Source: Candidatus Wallbacteria bacterium
GTDB taxonomy: Bacteria > Muiribacteriota > UBA6191 > JACPRK01
Direction: 5' to 3'
Length of the DNA: 64,000 nucleotides
NCBI GenBank assembly: GCA_016190005.1
Contig: JACPRK010000105.1
Location: forward strand, 1-64,000
A program made the position numbers and the translations under genes. Numbering within the stretch: position 1 is the stretch's first letter; each line of letters opens with the position of its first letter. This document shows, one piece after another, positions 1 to 11,743 of the stretch. The notes beneath the pieces were generated by a model. The model saw only the letters and a list, made by a program, of their open reading frames with translations. It made no database searches and was not told where the DNA came from.

Positions 1-91
1 CTACTGTCTACTGACTACTGGCTACTGGCTACTCCCTTCCACCTTCCACCTTCTATCTTCTATCTTCTACCTTTCCTCTTCTGTCTCCTAC
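1..91. repeat. Degenerate 7-nt tandem array (ctactgt ctactga ctactgg ctactgg ctactcc cttccac cttccac cttctat cttctat cttctac ctttcct cttctgt ctcctac)
   Basis: 13 consecutive heptads read directly from base 1; overlaps the stop codon of the kinase at 88-90. Confidence 0.9.
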
Positions 92-2373
92 CCCAACGCC
101 GCCCTCAACTCGGCGCAGTCGCGGAACCGGCGGGCGGGGTCCTTTTCCATGCACTTCAAGATGGTCGCTTCGACGGGCTCGGAGAGGCCGGGCTGCCGTT
201 CGCGCGGGGCGGGCGGGGCCTTGCCCAGGACCTGACCGATGAGATCCTCCCCCTCGAAGGGAAGCGTGCCGGTCACCATCTCGTAGAGAGTGACCCCGAG
301 GGAGTAGATGTCTGTGACCAGCGTGACGGGCTCGCCGCAGACCTGCTCGGGCGCCATGTAGCCCGGCGTTCCCATCAGCGCGCCGGTCTTGGTCAACGCG
401 GTCTGGGTGTCTGCGTGCACCAGGCCGAAGTCGATCAGGACCACCCGGCCCCGCGTCTCGAGAAAGACGTTGGCGGGCTTCACGTCGCGGTGGATCAGCC
501 CCTTGTCGTGACAGTAGCCGAGCGCATCGGCCATCCGGGCCGCGATCCGCAGCGCCTCGGACTCGTCCAGCCGGCCTTCCTTGCGCAGCCGGTCTCCGAG
601 CGTTGTGCCCTCCAGGTACTCCATGGCGTAGTAGGGCACCGGCTTCTCGCTCACTTCAAGGATGCGCACCACACCCGGATGGGTCAGCTCCGAGAGCGTC
701 GAGGCCTCGCGCATGAAGCGGCGCCGGTGCTCGGTCTCACCGGCCACCATCGGGTTCAGCACCTTCACCGCGACGGCCTGGCCGGTGTCGATGTCGGTCG
801 CCCGATAGACCAGGCCCATCCCGCCCTGGCCGACCAGCCTGGGTGCCCGGTACCGCACACCCAGCGCTGCGGCCAGACTCTCCTCGAACTTCTGTCTCGG
901 GTCCTGCGCTGCGGACCGATCCAGCCGCACCAGGCAGAGCTCGACGTCCCGGAACATCCGGTCGTCGGCAGCTACCGAGGCATACAGACGCTTGGCTTCC
1001 TGGGGTCGCCCCGCGGCCTCCAGGTCGGCCGCGAGCTCGTAGCGCTGGTCCAGCAGCAGGTCTCCGGGGTCGAGCCTGTCCACGTGCTCCAGCGCCGGGT
1101 CCGGCGCCCCCGTCCTGAGGAAGGCCCGCGCCAGCAGGAGCCGCACGAAGGGCGACTGCTCCATCTTGGCGGTTTTGAGCGCCTCCTGCAGCGCCGAGAT
1201 GGCTCCCTGCAACTCGCCGCGCGCGAACATCCCCATCCCCTCGTCCAGCGCGGAGAGCTTGCGGCCACTGCGCTGCGCAGCCGTCGACTGCACCCGCAGC
1301 GCTTCGTCGATCTGCGCTATCGCCGCGTCGAGCGCGCTCGACTCGCCCCCCGCGGCCTTGCGTCTCAACAGGTCCGTCGCAAGCTCCGAGACCGTGCCGG
1401 CCGCGGCGTGGTGCTCGATCAGGAACCGGAAAAGCGCCGGGCATTCCGTGGTGCGATCAAGCGCCTCCGCGGCCATCACCAGCACCTTCTTCGTCTGCCC
1501 CTGCGCGGCCCTGAGGCGCACCACCAGAGTCAACAGGTCCGTTCGCTCGGGTCGCGTGCGGACGTGCTCCGCCACGCGCTCCGCGAATGGCTCCGCGACG
1601 TCGTCGAACTTCCGGTAGCAGTCGAGCAGCTCCCACACCTGGCCGATCAGCCGCACCGAAAGCACGGGCCTCGTGAGCCCCAGCTCCAGCGCCTTCAGCA
1701 CGATGGCCGCGTGTTCCTCCCGCCAGTCGGCCTTGAGCTCCTTGACGATCGGAAAAATGTCGTCCAGCCGGGCGGGCGCCTGCCGGGAGAGCGAGATCCG
1801 CGCCAGCAGCTCCCGCGCCGGGGAGGCGTCGCCCTTGAGCGCCCGCGCCTGCTTGGCGCGTAGGAACGCCGCGTCCAGGTCGCCGGCGGTCTCCAGCGCC
1901 CGGCCCACGGCCAGCAGAAGTTTCAGCCGTTCGGGCGGCGGGCTCGCCTCTATCAGCAGATCCAACACCGCCGGCTTGGGAAGCTCCTTGGCAAGGGTCG
2001 CATACTGCCCGGTCGCCGCCAGCTTCGACACCTTGTCCAGGAACTGCACCCGGTCGGGAATAGGCTCCTTCTTCGGCGCGGAAGCCGGGACCTCGGCGAG
2101 TTTCGGCGGCTCCACCCGCAGCTGCGGCACGTAGGGCCGTCCGTCGCGGGCCGCATCGAGCCGCGCCTCGAGATCGTCGGGCGGCGTGCTCCGCGCCAGC
2201 GCTTCGGTCACGATCCAGGCGATTGCCAGCGTCAACCCCGCCACGATCCCGGCCACCGGCCCGGGTAACGGAAGCTCCGCTGGCAGCGGGAGCCTGCCCG
2301 AGCCGTGCAGGTACGCCGCCGCGGCCACCGCGACGACGACGACGCGCACCACCCACATCCAGATTGTGAACAT
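88..2373 (-). CDS. Membrane-anchored Ser/Thr protein kinase with N-terminal TM/TPR-like region and C-terminal kinase domain
   Basis: VGQGGMGLVYRA P-loop, HRDVKPANVFL, DFGLVH, GTPGYMAPEQ motifs near the C-terminus. Confidence 0.93.
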   Translation of the reverse strand: MFTIWMWVVRVVVVAVAAAAYLHGSGRLPLPAELPLPGPVAGIVAGLTLAIAWIVTEALARSTPPDDLEARLDAARDGRPYVPQLRVEPPKLAEVPASAPKKEPIPDRVQFLDKVSKLAATGQYATLAKELPKPAVLDLLIEASPPPERLKLLLAVGRALETAGDLDAAFLRAKQARALKGDASPARELLARISLSRQAPARLDDIFPIVKELKADWREEHAAIVLKALELGLTRPVLSVRLIGQVWELLDCYRKFDDVAEPFAERVAEHVRTRPERTDLLTLVVRLRAAQGQTKKVLVMAAEALDRTTECPALFRFLIEHHAAAGTVSELATDLLRRKAAGGESSALDAAIAQIDEALRVQSTAAQRSGRKLSALDEGMGMFARGELQGAISALQEALKTAKMEQSPFVRLLLARAFLRTGAPDPALEHVDRLDPGDLLLDQRYELAADLEAAGRPQEAKRLYASVAADDRMFRDVELCLVRLDRSAAQDPRQKFEESLAAALGVRYRAPRLVGQGGMGLVYRATDIDTGQAVAVKVLNPMVAGETEHRRRFMREASTLSELTHPGVVRILEVSEKPVPYYAMEYLEGTTLGDRLRKEGRLDESEALRIAARMADALGYCHDKGLIHRDVKPANVFLETRGRVVLIDFGLVHADTQTALTKTGALMGTPGYMAPEQVCGEPVTLVTDIYSLGVTLYEMVTGTLPFEGEDLIGQVLGKAPPAPRERQPGLSEPVEATILKCMEKDPARRFRDCAELRAALG

Positions 2374-2461
2374 TCAGAGCGGCGCCCCGAGCCCAGGGGC
2401 GACGGGTTACAGCCTACAGCCTGGGCCTACCAGCCGGGAGTCCCGTGATAAACTGCGCGGC

Positions 2462-3571
2462 ATGATTGTCATCTTCAGCCCCGACGTCGTCCCGGGCGGC
2501 GAGGAGGTCCAGCGGCTCCTGGAGCGGGCCCGCCACTTCCCGAATGTCACGCCGCAGGTTCACGTCGTGCAGGGCGAGACCCGATCGCTCACCGAGGTCT
2601 ATCTGATTGGCGAAACGCGCGCCATCCCGGATGACGAGATGAGTGACCTGCCGGGGGTCGAACGGGTCGTGCGCGTCTCGGAAAAGTATCGCCTGATTGG
2701 CCGGCACAAGGGGCAGATGGAGGCGCTGGCCTGCGAGTACAACGGCGTCGGCTTCGAGCAGGGGACCTTCAACCTGCTTGCCGGACTCTGCGCGGTCGAC
2801 ACACGCGACAATGTCGAGAAGACCTTCCGCGCGCTGGAGGCGCTGGGGCTGGCCACCGCCCGCATGGGGGCTTACAAGCCCAGGACCAGCCCGTACGACT
2901 TCCAGGGGCGCGGGGGCGCCTGCCTCTCATACGTCTTCGAGCTGGCCGGCAAGTACGGCATCCGCATGATCGCGATGGAGGTGCTGCACGAGTCTCACGT
3001 CGAGGAGATCCTCGATGCGCTCCACCGCTCGGGCAACGCCACCGGAGTGATGCTGCAGATCGGCACGCGCAACGCCCAGAACTTCGAGCTCTTGCGCGCC
3101 GTCGGCCAGCAGCAGGAGCTGCCGGTCCTGGTCAAACGGGGGATGGGAATCACGCTCGAAGAGTCGCTCAACGCCTGCGAGTACGTGGCCGTCAACGGCA
3201 ACCGGCGCATCGTCATCTGCTTGCGCGGCGTCAAGACCCACCTGGGTGACCCCCACCGCAACTTCGTCGACTTCGCTCATGTCCCCGTCGTCAAGCGGCT
3301 CACCCGGCTGCCGGTCTGCGTCGATCCTTCGCACGCCGTCGGCCGCAAGGACCGCGCTCCCGACGGAATCACCGACCTGGCCCACGCGACCGCCCAGGGC
3401 ATCATCGCCGGCTGCGAGATGGTGCTGGCCGACGTCCATCCCAACCCGGCCGAGGCGCTCTGTGACGGGCCGCAGGCGCTCCTGCTCGAGGAGCTCCCGG
3501 GTTTCCTGGAGGACTGCCGCATCGTGCGGCGCGCCTACGAGCAGCGGGCCGCGCTGGCCGCCCGACATTGA
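2462..3571 (+). CDS. aroF: 3-deoxy-7-phosphoheptulonate (DAHP) synthase, type I-beta-like
   Basis: GAYKPRTSPYDFQG, QIGTRNAQNFELL, VDPSHAVGRKD, VHPNPAEALCDG; ORF track begins upstream, likely start MIVIFSPDV at 2462. Confidence 0.88.
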   Translation: MIVIFSPDVVPGGEEVQRLLERARHFPNVTPQVHVVQGETRSLTEVYLIGETRAIPDDEMSDLPGVERVVRVSEKYRLIGRHKGQMEALACEYNGVGFEQGTFNLLAGLCAVDTRDNVEKTFRALEALGLATARMGAYKPRTSPYDFQGRGGACLSYVFELAGKYGIRMIAMEVLHESHVEEILDALHRSGNATGVMLQIGTRNAQNFELLRAVGQQQELPVLVKRGMGITLEESLNACEYVAVNGNRRIVICLRGVKTHLGDPHRNFVDFAHVPVVKRLTRLPVCVDPSHAVGRKDRAPDGITDLAHATAQGIIAGCEMVLADVHPNPAEALCDGPQALLLEELPGFLEDCRIVRRAYEQRAALAARH

Positions 3572-3613
3572 ACCTTCGACCGGACGGTCTCCGACCTCCG
3601 AAAGCGATTCTCC

Positions 3614-5286
<1,673 letters not shown>

Positions 5287-5290
<4 letters not shown>

Positions 5291-5357
5291 CGAGGAAGAA
5301 GGTGGAAGGTGGAAGGTGGAAGGGAGTAGTCAGTAGTCAGTAGTCAGTAGTCAGTAG
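5287..5357. repeat. 7-nt tandem array (ggtggaa x3, tagtcag x4); reverse complement has the same unit succession as the array at 1-91
   Basis: Read directly: ggtggaaggtggaaggtggaagggagtagtcagtagtcagtagtcagtagtcagtag. Confidence 0.92.
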
Positions 5358-5385
5358 GGGGCGCGGCCAGCAGAGCCCCGCCCAT

Positions 5386-5420
5386 CCTGAGCCGACCGCG
5401 CCAGCGGTCGTGTCGAAGGA
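5386..5420. repeat. REP-like palindrome cctgagCCGACCGCgccaGCGGTCGtgtcgaagga
   Basis: 7-bp perfect stem CGACCGC/GCGGTCG; related copy at 23956-23988. Confidence 0.65.
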
Positions 5421-5443
5421 CCCGCTCGAACACTGCCTCACTC

Positions 5444-5485
5444 CTGATCCCTGATCCCTGATCCCTGACGCCTGATCCCTGCCCC
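5444..5485. repeat. 7-nt tandem array (ctgatcc x3, ctgacgc, ctgatcc, ctgcccc)
   Basis: Read directly. Confidence 0.9.
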
Positions 5486-5572
5486 TGCATCCTTTCGCCG
5501 CCTCATCACGTAGTAGGTTCGAGCGGCCCTGACGAGGCCGCGGTTTCAAGTCGTTCCCACGAGAGGCCACCC

Positions 5573-6625
5573 ATGAAGCAGCTCCGATTCGGCATCACCC
5601 TGGTTCTGACGCTCACGATGCTCGCCGGCTGGGCACCGTGTGCGGCGCAGGATACGGAAGAGGGTCTCACCGACGAGATTCCCCTCACCGCGAAGAGCGC
5701 GGGCGCGCCGCCGCCAGCCGGCGGACCGGCTACCTTCCGAGCTGGCGATGGCCACGAGATCCCCATCCAGCGCGACTGGTCCACAGAAGAGGACCCGACC
5801 CGCTACGAATCGATGGCACTCGACCAGCAGCCGTTCCGCTTCGACCAGCGCCAGCCGTCGCACGTCTACACGGAGCAGCGGCCGGGCCAGCAGCCTCTCT
5901 ACTACTTCAAGGACGTCCGCTGGTACCAGTCGGACCGCGCAGAGGGCGCCAAGTTCGGCCGCAAGGCGTTCTTCACCACGGTGCGCGTCGACCTCGAGAA
6001 GGTCAAGGCGGCCTGGTTCTGCATGAAGCCCTTCGCTCCCAAGTTCGTCGCCGGGCATGCCGCACTGCTGCTCGAGTTCGAGCCGGGCGGCTTCGTCAAC
6101 CTCGACGGCCAGGAGAGCCCCGGGTTCGTGCTTTCCTACGAGGCCTATCTGAAGGCCAGCCAGCGCTACGGCATGATCGGCGGCCAGTTCAGCCGCAAGT
6201 TCCGCATCGTCTACGTCGTCAGCACCTGGCACGACTTCCTGGTCCGCAGCATCCGCTTCAACGGGAGCATCGTGAAGCGCTGGAAGCTGTCGCTCGACAA
6301 GACCCAGCTCCAGCACCTCTCCGTTGCCATCGGCAAGGTCGTCCTGGCCGATCACTCCGCAGAGCGATACAACACCACGCGCGCCTCCTGCGTGACGGCT
6401 GCGCTCGAGCTCGCCATGAGCATCTTGCCGCCGGAGCGCCGCTCCCCCGAGAAGTGGCTCTGGGGCCTGATCCAGAACCCGGGTTGGGCACTTCCGGTCT
6501 TCGCCGACAACGTCCTGCGCAACAAGGGCCTGATCCGCGACCCCAAAGAGACGATCAAAGAAGTGCCGATGGTCTCCGGCGCGACCGCCGCAGCTCCCAA
6601 CCCCGCCGACATCCGGCTGCGCTGA
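5573..6625 (+). CDS. Secreted protein of unknown function
   Basis: Signal peptide MKQLRFGITLVLTLTMLAGWAPCAAQ; RBS gagagg upstream; codon-biased ORF. Confidence 0.8.
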   Translation: MKQLRFGITLVLTLTMLAGWAPCAAQDTEEGLTDEIPLTAKSAGAPPPAGGPATFRAGDGHEIPIQRDWSTEEDPTRYESMALDQQPFRFDQRQPSHVYTEQRPGQQPLYYFKDVRWYQSDRAEGAKFGRKAFFTTVRVDLEKVKAAWFCMKPFAPKFVAGHAALLLEFEPGGFVNLDGQESPGFVLSYEAYLKASQRYGMIGGQFSRKFRIVYVVSTWHDFLVRSIRFNGSIVKRWKLSLDKTQLQHLSVAIGKVVLADHSAERYNTTRASCVTAALELAMSILPPERRSPEKWLWGLIQNPGWALPVFADNVLRNKGLIRDPKETIKEVPMVSGATAAAPNPADIRLR

Positions 6626-6634
6626 GCCGCCCGC

Positions 6635-6955
6635 TCAGCTCGTCTCTTCCTCGACCCAGTCGAGGTACCGCTTCTCGCCCTCGTCGGGCTTCAGCTCGAG
6701 CGAAATCACCTCGGGGACCTCGTACGGGTGGAGCTCCACCAGCCGCCTGGTGAGCGCCGCCATCCGCGCCGACCGCGTCTTGATGAGAAGCGTGCTCTCC
6801 CCATCCCGGCAGAGCTCGCCCTTCCACCGGTAGACGCTCACCACCCCTGGCACCACGTTCACGCAGGCCGCCAGACGCTCCTCCACCAGCGCCCGCGCAA
6901 TCCCCTCCGCCCTGTCCGGCGGACAATTGCAGATCACCATCCTGTACCCGCTCAT
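6635..6955 (-). CDS. cutA: Divalent cation tolerance protein CutA
   Basis: LVEERLAACVNVVPGVVSVYRWKGEL, HPYEVPEVISL motifs; start trimmed from 7024 to MSGYRMVICNCP. Confidence 0.93.
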   Translation of the reverse strand: MSGYRMVICNCPPDRAEGIARALVEERLAACVNVVPGVVSVYRWKGELCRDGESTLLIKTRSARMAALTRRLVELHPYEVPEVISLELKPDEGEKRYLDWVEEETS

Positions 6956-6973
6956 TTCCTCGCTCCTGAACTC

Positions 6974-7000
6974 GGTGGCGTCTACCTGTACCGGGTCTTT
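6974..7000. repeat. Half copy of the interspersed element ggtggcgtctacctgtaccgggt
   Basis: Identical 23-nt core to the inverted repeats at 29715 and 36839. Confidence 0.8.
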
Positions 7001-7085
7001 CCTGCTGTAACCGGCAGCCCCCATTCTACAACCCGTTTCTCTCGCGGGGTTTTCGCTTCCGCGGGAGCCGTGGCATCATGGCCGC

Positions 7086-8141
7086 ATGAGCAGCCACGAG
7101 TTCGACCCCAATGCGGCGGCGGTTCCGGGTTCGGGAATCTTCGGGTTGCCCTTCGCCCCCGAAGAGGCAGCGCTGGTCCTGGTGCCCGTGCCGTGGGAGG
7201 CGACTACCTCCTATGGCGGCGGGACCTCGGAGGGGCCGGCCGCGATCCTCGATGCCAGCAAGCAGGTCGATCTCTTCGATCTCGAGTTGCCGTCGGCCTT
7301 CCGAGCCGGGATCGCCATGCTCCCCGAGCAGGACGACTTCCACGTCTGGAACGACGAGGCCAAGCACCTGGCCGCCCAGATCATCGAGGCTGGCGGCGCC
7401 CAAGCCGACGACCCTGAGCTGGGCCGGGCGCTCGAGCGCGTCAATGAGCTCTCCGCCCGCGTCAACGAGGCCGTCGCCGCACTGGCAGACGAGTGGCTGG
7501 ACGCCGGCAAGGTCGTCGGCGTCATCGGCGGCGACCACTCCTGCCCGCTCGGTGCCATCCAAGCTGCGGCCCGGCGCACTTCCGAGCTCGGCATCCTCCA
7601 CCTGGACGCCCACTCCGACACGCGCAAGGCCTACGAGGGTTTCACCTACTCCCACGCCTCCATCATGGAAAATGTCCTTCGGTTGGTCCCTCAGGTCACC
7701 AGTCTTGTGCAGGTCGGCATTCGCGATTTCTGCCAGGAGGAGTTCGACCGCATGAGCGCCCACCGCGACAGGCTCCATGTCTTCTTCGACGCCAGCCTGG
7801 CCGAGGCCCGCTTTACCGGCACTCCCTGGGGCCGGCTGGTCGACGGCATGATCCACGAGCTGCCTCAGGACGTGTGGCTCTCCTTCGATATCGATGGCCT
7901 CGACCCGTCCCTCTGCCCTCATACGGGAACGCCAGTGCCGGGCGGCCTGTCCTTTCAGGAAACCTGTTTCCTGATACGGGCCGTGGCGCGCTCGGGCCGC
8001 CGCATCGTCGGTTTCGACCTCTGCGAGGTGGCGCCCGGGGATGGCCCCGAGGAGTGGGACGCCAACGTCGGAGCGCGCCTGCTGTACAAGATGGCCATCT
8101 GGACCCTGGCCAGTCACGGAAAAGCCGAAGCGGGTTCGTGA
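7086..8141 (+). CDS. Arginase/agmatinase/formimidoylglutamase family protein
   Basis: GGDHSCPLGAI, LDAHSDTRKAYEGFTYSHAS, SFDIDGLDPSLCPHTGTPVPGG metal-binding motifs. Confidence 0.92.
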   Translation: MSSHEFDPNAAAVPGSGIFGLPFAPEEAALVLVPVPWEATTSYGGGTSEGPAAILDASKQVDLFDLELPSAFRAGIAMLPEQDDFHVWNDEAKHLAAQIIEAGGAQADDPELGRALERVNELSARVNEAVAALADEWLDAGKVVGVIGGDHSCPLGAIQAAARRTSELGILHLDAHSDTRKAYEGFTYSHASIMENVLRLVPQVTSLVQVGIRDFCQEEFDRMSAHRDRLHVFFDASLAEARFTGTPWGRLVDGMIHELPQDVWLSFDIDGLDPSLCPHTGTPVPGGLSFQETCFLIRAVARSGRRIVGFDLCEVAPGDGPEEWDANVGARLLYKMAIWTLASHGKAEAGS

Positions 8142-8230
8142 AACCATGACGGGTCGACGTCCGTAGTAGTTCGTGGCGCATGAGCGCAAATCCTCCGCTT
8201 ACGAGAACAGAGAGCATAGGAGAGGCCACC

Positions 8231-10846
8231 GTGAATCCTGCCCAGCCCTTCACCCGCTTCGCTTTCCGCCACGTCGCCCTGGCCGCGGCCGTGCTGACCG
8301 CCGGTCTGCTTCCCTGGCCTGCCCTCGCGGGCGGTCCCGATGAAGAGGAGGCCGCCGCGCTCGAGGAAGGCGTGGGCAAGCCGGACGCCGGCAAGCCGCC
8401 GCGCGCCAGCAGCCCCGACGACTTCGACTTCGGTGACCTGCGCGAACGCTCCCCCGAGCCTGCCGTGCAGCCCGTCGATCGCCAGCAGCAGACCGGCGAC
8501 GACAAGCCCAAGCCCAAGAAAGAGTACGACAAGGTCGACTGGGGTAACCAGGACGGTCCCTCCGAGGCCCGCGAGAAGCTGGCCGAGGTGATCGGCACCA
8601 GCCGCGTCGGCTTCGACCGGGAAACCCTGGCGCGCGCCAGCTACCGCGATCTGCAGCTCTTGAAGACCTGGTTCGGCCAGGTGCGCGAAGTCGCCCCCGA
8701 CTTCATCAAGAACACCGAACACGCCCGCAAGAAGATGAAGGGTGACCTGGCGTCGCAGACCAACTACTCGCTCTACAAGGCCCGAACGGACGGCGTGGGC
8801 GACAACCAGGACGACAAGGACGACTTCCGCGTCGTGTCGAGCTTCCTGCGCTTTACTCGCGACCAGCAGCCGCAGTCCCCGCTCCTCAAGAACGTTTCCG
8901 AGCACCTCCGTGACCTCATCGTCGCCTCTGGCCCGGCCTACAAGGTGCCGATCACGCCCGAGGAAGCGCTGGACCCCGACGTGCTCGCCAAGAAGTTCGA
9001 GCGTGATCTGGACAAGGGCGCCCTGCAGTACCCGGCCATCTATCTCCAGGCCCTGATGATCGACAACCGCGCCTTCGAGGCTGCGATGCACCTGAGCCAG
9101 ACCCCCGACGACATCCTCGGCTTCCTGAACCAGCCCGCCACGCGCTCCCGGTTCGACGACGGCTCCGACCGCTCGCAGCAACCAGGCGCCAACGAGCCGG
9201 CCGAGCTGGCGACCGCCCGCCGCGACGCCGCTGCCGCATCCGAGCGTGTGGCGCAGGCGGAGCGAGGCCTGGTCGAGGCGACCCAGGGATTGCCGCGCGG
9301 CGCCGGCCGGTGGACGCGCGAGGCGCTCCTGAACGCGATGATTCAGGACCCGAAGATCGACGGCGCGAAGATTGCCGCCGCCGCCCAGAAGCTAGCCGAC
9401 GCCCGCAAGGCCGATGCCATGGCCCGCCGGGATCTCGGCCGCATGCAGCAGGACGCCGCGGCGTCCCGTGAGGGCGGCGCCACTCTGGCGCGCCGTTACG
9501 AGCAGCTGGCGCAGGTCCTCGGCAAGACACCTGAAGGCGTCGAGCTGAAGGGTAACCTGGCCAAGCACCGCGAAGTCATCGAAAAGCGGCTGGCAGCGTC
9601 GAATCCGGACACCATCTCTCGCGCCATCTTCGAGGCCCGCCGCGATCCGGTGAAGGTCGCCCAGCTCGTGAAAGAGGCCGACCGGACCGAAAAGGCCGTC
9701 CACTATCAGGTCACCGCCGAGGACAGCATGAAGAAGCTGGCCGCCCAGAAGGCCGCGCTCACGCAGGCTGCCGAGGGTATCAAGCTGACGAGAGGTGCCC
9801 CTGCCGACCTGCAGGGGGAGGTCGACAAGATCAAGGCGGATCTGGCGGCCCAGACCTCCGCCACGTGGGAAGCTGCGTTCTGGGAGGAGCGCGGCGCCGC
9901 CGCCGTGCGTACCAAGGCCGACGCGCTCTCCAAGGACCTGGCCGCCATCGGCGATCGCATGAAGGCGCTCACCTCGCGCAGCCAGCAGGTGGCCGACCGC
10001 GAGCGGACCGAGCAGCAGATCAATCAGGCGCAGCGCACGCGGTTCCAGGAGGACCTGGCCGCGACGGATTCCACCGAGGTCACGCTGGCCTCACCGGTCC
10101 CCGGCAAGGTGAAGCCGCACGTGACTCGCGGGGTGCTGGTACTGGACCGCCAGGGCAACCGCGTGGGCGCTCTGCCGTCCGCAGAGAAGGCCGATATCGT
10201 CGGCGCGCTGCTCCAGTCGGCCGACGCCTCCAGCGCCGTGCGCGCCTTCCGGATCAAGATCCCCGAAAAGTTCCGCAAGATGAAGCGAGTCGAAGAGGGA
10301 TTCGTCCCTTCGCAGCACTTCGGGCCGGTCGATGCGGATGCAATGTCCGCCGCGCTGGCCGCTGCCAAGCCCGAAGCCGAGACCGGGGCTGGCGACGAGC
10401 CGGGCGGCGGCGAAGGTACTCCCAGCCCCGACCAGGAGAAGGATCGGCTGCTGGCCGAGGCTTCAGCCCAGTTCTGGAGCCGCCTGCAGATGGCATCAGC
10501 GGACCTGGAGCGGGGTATCGTGAAGTACGTAATGGAGGTCACCGACCGCACGTGGCCGGCCAACAACGCATGCCGCTTCAAGGACGTCACGCTCAAGCGG
10601 ATGCGCGATGCGCTCGACAAGTACGACAAGGCCGTCCCCGGCAGCGTCGACCGCGCGGCTTACGAGCAGCTGGCCCGGATGGAGAACTCCAAGGAGCTCT
10701 CCAACTCAAACCTCGAGAAGGAGGCCGCGGCCTATGGCAAGGAGCAGCTCAAGCGGCTCGAGGCGTCGGTCAAGGACGGTTCCGTGACCAAGCCGCCCAG
10801 CTTCTACCGCTGGGGCGTTGCGATGAGCGTCGTCGAAGCACGCTGA
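8231..10846 (+). CDS. Large secreted coiled-coil protein of unknown function
   Basis: GTG start with signal-like FRHVALAAAVLTAGLLPWPALA; Ala/Arg/Glu-rich helical content; ORF track start 8180 is alternative. Confidence 0.7.
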   Translation: MNPAQPFTRFAFRHVALAAAVLTAGLLPWPALAGGPDEEEAAALEEGVGKPDAGKPPRASSPDDFDFGDLRERSPEPAVQPVDRQQQTGDDKPKPKKEYDKVDWGNQDGPSEAREKLAEVIGTSRVGFDRETLARASYRDLQLLKTWFGQVREVAPDFIKNTEHARKKMKGDLASQTNYSLYKARTDGVGDNQDDKDDFRVVSSFLRFTRDQQPQSPLLKNVSEHLRDLIVASGPAYKVPITPEEALDPDVLAKKFERDLDKGALQYPAIYLQALMIDNRAFEAAMHLSQTPDDILGFLNQPATRSRFDDGSDRSQQPGANEPAELATARRDAAAASERVAQAERGLVEATQGLPRGAGRWTREALLNAMIQDPKIDGAKIAAAAQKLADARKADAMARRDLGRMQQDAAASREGGATLARRYEQLAQVLGKTPEGVELKGNLAKHREVIEKRLAASNPDTISRAIFEARRDPVKVAQLVKEADRTEKAVHYQVTAEDSMKKLAAQKAALTQAAEGIKLTRGAPADLQGEVDKIKADLAAQTSATWEAAFWEERGAAAVRTKADALSKDLAAIGDRMKALTSRSQQVADRERTEQQINQAQRTRFQEDLAATDSTEVTLASPVPGKVKPHVTRGVLVLDRQGNRVGALPSAEKADIVGALLQSADASSAVRAFRIKIPEKFRKMKRVEEGFVPSQHFGPVDADAMSAALAAAKPEAETGAGDEPGGGEGTPSPDQEKDRLLAEASAQFWSRLQMASADLERGIVKYVMEVTDRTWPANNACRFKDVTLKRMRDALDKYDKAVPGSVDRAAYEQLARMENSKELSNSNLEKEAAAYGKEQLKRLEASVKDGSVTKPPSFYRWGVAMSVVEAR

Positions 10847-10880
10847 GCTTTCGACGGGGACCATCTAGTCATCGATGGGT

Positions 10881-10913
10881 CGAAGGCCCGGGCCGGAAAG
10901 GCTCGGGCCTTCG
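10881..10913. terminator. Hairpin terminator between convergent genes
   Basis: cgaaggcccgggcc-ggaaa-ggctcgggccttcg, 13/14 paired stem. Confidence 0.65.
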
Positions 10914-10927
10914 CGCTCTTGCCGCGC

Positions 10928-11743
10928 CTACTTCGCGACACGGAACCCGACATTGAAGTAGTTGAACGTGGGAAAGCTCCGCGCGAAGTCTCGCCGCGAG
11001 GCCCGCACCAGAGACGGAGCGCTCGCCCAGCTGCCGCCGCGCAGCACGCGCAGGCTGCCCTTCGTCGGTCCCTTGGGGTCGCGAGCGGGGCCCGTCAGGT
11101 AGTAGTCGGGATCGAATCGGTCTGCCACCCACTCGGCCACGTTGCCGGCCATATCCAGGCAGCCCCACGGCGAGGCTCCATCCGGAAGCCGGCCGATCGG
11201 CGAGGCCCACTCGAAGCCGTCCGATCCCCTGGAGGTCCCCGCGCAGTTGGCGCGCCAGTCTCCCTCCCAGCCTGCGGGTTCGTTGCCCCACGGGTAGATC
11301 CGCCCGTCGTCGCCTCGCGCCGCGAACTCCCATTCGGCCTCGGTGGGCAATCGCAGCCCCGCCCAGTTGCAGTAGGCCTCGGCATCTTCGAAGGTGACGC
11401 CGAAGACGGGGTAGTCGTCACGGTCACACCAGTCGGGCCGAGCGGGTTGGGGGTGTCGCGCTTGCTTGCAGAACTGGATGTACTGCTCCCAGGTAACCTC
11501 GGTCAGCCCAATGTGGTAGGGCGAGAGCATCACCTCGTGCACGGGCTGCTCGTGCGGGGCTCCGCGCTCGTCGCCCATCTGGAACTTGCCGCCCGGGATG
11601 TAGACGAGCACACTCCCATCACGGGGATTTCGGAACTCCTCGCCCTGCCCATATGCCTTGGCGTACGAAGACGTGATGGGGGTCTGAGCCATTGCGGGCG
11701 CCGCGGCCAACCATGCCGCCAGCAGCAACGACACCGCTTGCAT
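10928..11743 (-). CDS. Secreted SUMF1/formylglycine-generating-enzyme-like domain protein
   Basis: GGKFQMGDERGAPHEQPVHEV, LPTEAEWEFAARG, RVLRGGSW, NVGFRVAK; signal peptide MQAVSLLLAAWLAAAPAMAQ; start trimmed to 11743. Confidence 0.88.
   Translation of the reverse strand: MQAVSLLLAAWLAAAPAMAQTPITSSYAKAYGQGEEFRNPRDGSVLVYIPGGKFQMGDERGAPHEQPVHEVMLSPYHIGLTEVTWEQYIQFCKQARHPQPARPDWCDRDDYPVFGVTFEDAEAYCNWAGLRLPTEAEWEFAARGDDGRIYPWGNEPAGWEGDWRANCAGTSRGSDGFEWASPIGRLPDGASPWGCLDMAGNVAEWVADRFDPDYYLTGPARDPKGPTKGSLRVLRGGSWASAPSLVRASRRDFARSFPTFNYFNVGFRVAK

Noticed and set aside
5337-5570. 77-aa minus-strand ORF
   Set aside because: Encoded by the heptad/REP repeat region; translation such as QASGIRDQGSGVR is a repeat artefact.
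10928-11743. Genuine formylglycine-generating enzyme
   Set aside because: The C-terminal RGGSWASAPSLVRASRRDFA region lacks the catalytic cysteine expected for FGE and no sulfatase is nearby; called SUMF1-like only.
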